NCBI GenBank assembly: GCA_023229645.1
Contig: JALNYU010000018.1
Span: 14,522 to 78,521, forward strand
Direction: 5' to 3'
Length of the DNA stretch: 64,000 nucleotides
Source: Nevskia sp.
GTDB taxonomy: Bacteria > Pseudomonadota > Gammaproteobacteria > Nevskiales > Nevskiaceae
This document shows, one piece after another, positions 60,851-64,000 of this stretch. The position numbers and the translations under genes were made by a program. The notes under the pieces are model-generated. The model made no database searches and was not told where the DNA came from. It saw only the letters and a program-made list of their open reading frames with translations. Every line of letters starts with the position of its first letter. The first letter of the stretch is position 1.

Positions 60851-60924
60851 AGATATTGCATGGCCGATAAATATTAAGAAATGGCCGCATCCGCTGAGTG
60901 TTATTTAACGAGTTTTAGGAATTA

Positions 60925-63126
60925 ATGAATCCACAATTGAACAAGGAATGTTTTGTGTGGGCGGCCGGCAGCTTATGTGCGTTGAATCGAGTGCCCTTTT
61001 CCGAGGCACTCCTTCTGCAGCAGTGCCCGCCGCCCTATCGGTTCGAAAGTTTACTTGCGGCGCTGCGCCTGTTTGGGCTAACCGTGGCGGCCGTTGATAC
61101 CCGCTCGATATCGGCAGAACGCGACAGCACCTCGATGTTGGCGGGTGCAAGCATTCAATATTTTGGATTTCTTAATTCGAAAGGCGATACTGATACGGAG
61201 GGAGAAAGCCCAGCCTCAGACCGACTTATTTTGATCGGAAAAGTCGAAGCAGAGCGGGTTGTCTACTTCGAATCGGGAAGTTCCCAGCCGCATATTGCGG
61301 CGTGGAGCACGTTATCGGCTGCTATTGAAGTGCCGCTATTCGGCATAACCCGGCACCAGCCTGAGGCGGTCACCCCGCGCAACAACGACACGGTATCGCC
61401 CGATGACAAAAATCCGGGCGGTACTTCAGCGCCTGGAAAGCGAGCTTTCGGCTTCCGCTGGTTTGTCCCAGAATTATTAAAACACCGCGCGCTGTGGCGC
61501 GACGTTTTGATCGCCTCATTTGCAATCCAGTTGATGGCGCTGGCAACGCCCCTGTTTACACAAGTAGTGATTGATAAGGTTGTCGTTCACCGTACCGAAA
61601 GTACGCTGATTGCAATCGGTGTTGGCTTATTCCTGTTCATGAGTTTTTCAGCTGCGCTGACCTGGATCAGGCAATACCTCGTGCTTCATACCGGAAACCG
61701 GGTTGACGCCGTACTCGGCAGCGCGGTATTCGCGCACTTGCTGCACCTGCCACCGCGCTACTTTGAACACCGGCCCACGGGCGTGATCGCCGCCCGTTTG
61801 CACGGGGTTGAAACGATCCGTGAATTCATCGCCAGCGCCGCGGTTACGCTGGTCCTTGATCTGCCGTTTCTGTTGATTTTTCTCGGGATCATGTTTTCGT
61901 ACAGCGTTACACTGACCTTGATTACGCTTGCTGTTATCACGCTGATTGCCGGTTTGAGCGTGGCAGTGGCGCCTATATTTCAGCGCAGGCTCAATCAACA
62001 ATTTCTACTCGGCGCACGCAACCAAGCCTTTCTTACCGAATACGTGGCGGGGATGGAAACGGTTAAATCCCTGCAGATGGAGCCGCAACTCAACCAAACC
62101 TATCGCGACTACCTCGCCAGCTATCTCCAAGCCGGCTTCGCAACCAAGCAGATCGGCAACAGCTATAACGTATTCGCCAATACACTGGAACAGATGATGA
62201 CGTTGGCCATTCTCATCGTCGGCGCTTATACCGTCATGCGCGAGCCCGGCTTCAGCATCGGTATGCTCGTCGCTTTTCAGATGTTCTCGGGCCGGGTATC
62301 GCAGCCAATTCTGCGTATCGTTGGGATCTGGCAGCAATTCCAACAGGCCAACGTCGCGGTTAAGCGCTTGGGTGACATACTCGATGTACCTACCGAGCCT
62401 TATACGTTAATTCCGGCGCGCATGAACAAGCCGCATACCGGCGGTTCGTTAATCGAGATTGAAGGTCTCGGCTTCCGGTACGGCGAGCACCTGCCGTTTC
62501 TCTATCAAGACCTCAATTTCACGATACAACCAGGGCAGGCGATTGCAATCATGGGGCCTTCGGGTTGCGGCAAAAGTACGCTCGGAAAGCTACTGCAAGC
62601 CTTCCACTTGCCAACGCAAGGACGCATCAAACTCGACGGCGTTGATATTCGCTACCTCAGCGCCAACGAGTTGCGTAGTCATTTCGGCATTGTTCCGCAA
62701 GAAACCACTTTATTCTCGGGGACGATCTACCAGAACCTTGCCTACGCCAACCCGAATGCGAGCTTCGAAGAAATCGTCAATGCGGCTCGTCTTGCTGAGA
62801 TCCATGATGCGATCGAAGCGCTACCAGAAGGCTATCAGACAGAAATTGGCGAACGCGGCGCCGGCCTTTCCGGCGGCCAGAAGCAACGCATCGCCATCGC
62901 CCGAGCTTTGCTGAAAAAGCCGCGCGTAATGATCTTCGACGAAGCCACCGCTAGCCTTGACCCGCATACTGCCGAACAAATCGCCAAGACCGTCAACAAA
63001 CTCAAGAGCCAGGTCACGATGCTTTTCGTAAGTCATGGTTTACCGAGTGCCCTGCAGGTGGATGCAGTACTCCGGTTTCAGAAAGGCTCCGCCCCGGCGA
63101 TGATGGCCGTGCCTCAAGGCGGATAA
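60925..63126 (+). CDS. HlyB-type ABC exporter (type I secretion ATPase/permease)
   Basis: This 733-residue inner-membrane exporter has three parts. An N-terminal C39-peptidase-like domain (about 1-135) lacks a recognisable catalytic Cys/His set, as in the HlyB group. A six-helix membrane domain follows (about 185-460: LWRDVLIASFAIQLMALATPLFTQVVIDKVV, VTLVLDLPFLLIFLGIMFSYS). The nucleotide-binding domain has Walker A GPSGCGKST (about 544-552), signature LSGGQKQRIAIARALL and Walker B VMIFDEATASLD. RTX-type substrates are expected, but neither a HlyD-type adaptor nor an RTX gene is in the window. It lies downstream of repeat copy B and just before an unknown secreted protein. Confidence 0.92.
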   Translation: MNPQLNKECFVWAAGSLCALNRVPFSEALLLQQCPPPYRFESLLAALRLFGLTVAAVDTRSISAERDSTSMLAGASIQYFGFLNSKGDTDTEGESPASDRLILIGKVEAERVVYFESGSSQPHIAAWSTLSAAIEVPLFGITRHQPEAVTPRNNDTVSPDDKNPGGTSAPGKRAFGFRWFVPELLKHRALWRDVLIASFAIQLMALATPLFTQVVIDKVVVHRTESTLIAIGVGLFLFMSFSAALTWIRQYLVLHTGNRVDAVLGSAVFAHLLHLPPRYFEHRPTGVIAARLHGVETIREFIASAAVTLVLDLPFLLIFLGIMFSYSVTLTLITLAVITLIAGLSVAVAPIFQRRLNQQFLLGARNQAFLTEYVAGMETVKSLQMEPQLNQTYRDYLASYLQAGFATKQIGNSYNVFANTLEQMMTLAILIVGAYTVMREPGFSIGMLVAFQMFSGRVSQPILRIVGIWQQFQQANVAVKRLGDILDVPTEPYTLIPARMNKPHTGGSLIEIEGLGFRYGEHLPFLYQDLNFTIQPGQAIAIMGPSGCGKSTLGKLLQAFHLPTQGRIKLDGVDIRYLSANELRSHFGIVPQETTLFSGTIYQNLAYANPNASFEEIVNAARLAEIHDAIEALPEGYQTEIGERGAGLSGGQKQRIAIARALLKKPRVMIFDEATASLDPHTAEQIAKTVNKLKSQVTMLFVSHGLPSALQVDAVLRFQKGSAPAMMAVPQGG

Positions 63127-63128
63127 GC

Positions 63129-63896
63129 GTGAAATCACCGCTTACTATCACTAAAGGAACTCCAGGCACTTGCTGGCGAACGGTGACGTTAGTCGGAATT
63201 ATTTTTCTCACTCTGCAAGCCCAAGCGCAATCGGTTAGGGCGCAAACGCCGGCGCAAATTCAGGCGGACATCAAGGCCGGGTTCAAGGGCGAATACTTCT
63301 TGACCCGCAGCGAAGACCCGATCTGTCCGGCGTTTACGAAAAACCTGAACCAATTCCGCAAGCTCGACTTTGACGAGTGCGCCCCACGGCTCTCCGAGCA
63401 ATACCCTGAATTCTCGCGGCCGGAGTGGAAGGAGGTGCCGCTGGATTTGGAGATTGCGGAGAAGGCATTCAAGGATTTCGGTGGAAGCAAGCTAAAACGT
63501 GGCGAGGGCGTTTACTGGAACAACTGGCTGAAGGAAACCGCATCGCTGCGCGCCGCCGGGAAAGTCAAGATGTGGATTACCGAAGTCGACATCAACAACG
63601 ATGGAACGCCCGACCCGATTGCGCGGGTGCAATATGCACATCCCGCCAGTGGTTTGCCGGTTCTGCAACGCAGCTGTATCTACAGCCATAGTGGTTTGTG
63701 GAAGCTATCGCCAAACACCGAATGGCTATATAGCGGTCAGTCACATTTCTATTTTGGCTGGGGTTCAGACATCATTTTTTCCAAGAATACGGAGAAGTTA
63801 TATAGTGTCCATTGGGCCGAATCGCAGGTTGGCCCAATTCTAGATGGCGACGAGATCGGCGCAACTCGCGGCGTACTAGTGGCCTGTAACAATTAA
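63129..63896 (+). CDS. Unrecognised secreted protein, 255 residues
   Basis: I do not recognise this protein. The N-terminus has a Sec signal (TVTLVGIIFLTLQAQA, cleavage near residue 34-38). The mature part has four well-spaced cysteines (PICPAF, DECAPR, RSCIYS, VACNN), probably two disulphides. It also has a calcium-loop-like DINNDGTPDP near residue 151, as in VCBS/FG-GAP repeats. GTG at 63129 is two bases after the exporter stop, so the two are co-transcribed. Sec export means it is probably not the exporter's own substrate; a periplasmic or surface accessory role is a guess. It ends against a partial transposase on the other strand. Confidence 0.7.
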   Translation: MKSPLTITKGTPGTCWRTVTLVGIIFLTLQAQAQSVRAQTPAQIQADIKAGFKGEYFLTRSEDPICPAFTKNLNQFRKLDFDECAPRLSEQYPEFSRPEWKEVPLDLEIAEKAFKDFGGSKLKRGEGVYWNNWLKETASLRAAGKVKMWITEVDINNDGTPDPIARVQYAHPASGLPVLQRSCIYSHSGLWKLSPNTEWLYSGQSHFYFGWGSDIIFSKNTEKLYSVHWAESQVGPILDGDEIGATRGVLVACNN

Positions 63897-64000
63897 TTAG
63901 GTAGTGATTCGGCGTGACGTATTGAAGTATTTCCACTTTACGGGTTTGGCTTGTTTGTTGTAGTGCCGGATGTACTTCATGAGTTTCCTTTTCAGGTCGG
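63897..64000 (-). mobile_element. IS630-family transposase, C-terminal end (cut by window edge)
   Basis: On the minus strand the last 34 codons before the stop at 63897-63899 read DLKRKLMKYIRHYNKQAKP then VKWKYFNTSRRI. This is a familiar C-terminus of IS630-type DDE transposases (helical RKIMRYIR-YNK-AKP-W pattern). The stop codon directly abuts the stop of the preceding unknown gene. The catalytic part and both element ends lie beyond the right edge, so completeness cannot be judged. Confidence 0.65.

Larger units (their letters stand above)
60048..60924. other. Long intergenic region with two repeat elements
   Basis: About 1 kb (from 59901, or 877 bases from 60048) has no convincing gene. 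From about 60290 on it is AT-rich. It contains element copies A (60645-60737) and B (60756-60850). ATGGCCG recurs at 60860 and 60881 just beyond copy B, as if further partial units were present. A small hairpin (CCCGCC with GGTGGG) lies near 60450-60464. Open frames here run through the repeats and have no ribosome sites. Promoters for the exporter gene at 60925 presumably lie at its right end. Confidence 0.6.

Noticed and set aside
1..64000. CRISPR array, tRNA, rRNA or prophage
   Set aside because: No regularly spaced direct repeats, no tRNA cloverleaf or CCA-type sequence that I could find in intergenic regions, no rRNA and no phage structural genes.

Overview
The window is a bacterial chromosome segment of moderate-to-high GC, densely coding, with almost no mobile DNA until its right edge. 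Gene content and order point to a free-living Gammaproteobacterium. The evidence is the lptD-surA-pdxA-rsmA block, an adjacent amgK-murU peptidoglycan-recycling pair as in Pseudomonas, a DUF2058 gene, an nrdR-ribD-ribE-ribBA-ribH-nusB-thiL-pgpA operon, and fruBKA with a LacI-type regulator. I do not assign a genus.

Layout, left to right. (1) 1-3320: the edge of a glucose-type ABC uptake locus (start of a periplasmic binding protein, minus strand) diverging from glucokinase and an OprB porin. (2) 3438-9510, minus strand: DUF2058, rsmA, pdxA, surA, lptD; diverging from lptD are amgK and murU. A 92-bp inverted-repeat element lies in the divergent gap. (3) 11.5-13.5 kb: an unrecognised gene behind an AT-rich leader, and a GIN-domain envelope protein. 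(4) 13.7-22.1 kb: a 2001-residue alpha-2-macroglobulin with an intact thioester, followed by penicillin-binding protein 1C. (5) 22.5-33.3 kb: SulP transporter, ribbon-helix-helix protein, a fructose phosphotransferase locus (fruB, fruK, fruA plus an OprB porin, diverging from a LacI-type regulator with palindromic operators), and an SdhL-type shikimate dehydrogenase homologue. (6) 33.6-47.3 kb: fmdB-DUF502-aspS, an Ig-like lipoprotein, nadA, glyA, and the nrdR/riboflavin/nusB/thiL/murI/pgpA operon. (7) 47.4-59.9 kb: electron-transfer flavoprotein dehydrogenase, carbonic anhydrase, etfB, etfA, then a carboxylase cluster ordered like atuCDEF (branched acyl/terpenoid-CoA degradation) with an inserted acetyltransferase, facing an acyl-CoA ligase. 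(8) 60-64 kb: an accessory region with two more copies of the inverted-repeat element, a HlyB-type ABC exporter, an unknown secreted protein and the end of an IS630-like transposase.

Functional threads. Sugar uptake is organised twice as outer-membrane OprB porin plus inner-membrane system plus kinase (glucose ABC/Glk; fructose PTS/FruK). The 47-60 kb block is a plausible unit: the ligase makes an acyl-CoA, the dehydrogenase passes electrons through EtfAB to EtfQO and quinone, carbonic anhydrase can supply bicarbonate, and the biotin carboxylase and hydratase continue the pathway. Envelope biology is over-represented (LptD, SurA, AmgK/MurU, MurI, A2M/PBP1C, porins).

The least explained signal is a family of three 92-95 bp elements (9644-9735, 60645-60737, 60756-60850). 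They have matching terminal inverted repeats of 16-17 bp and a conserved internal hairpin, and I cannot assign them to a named family.
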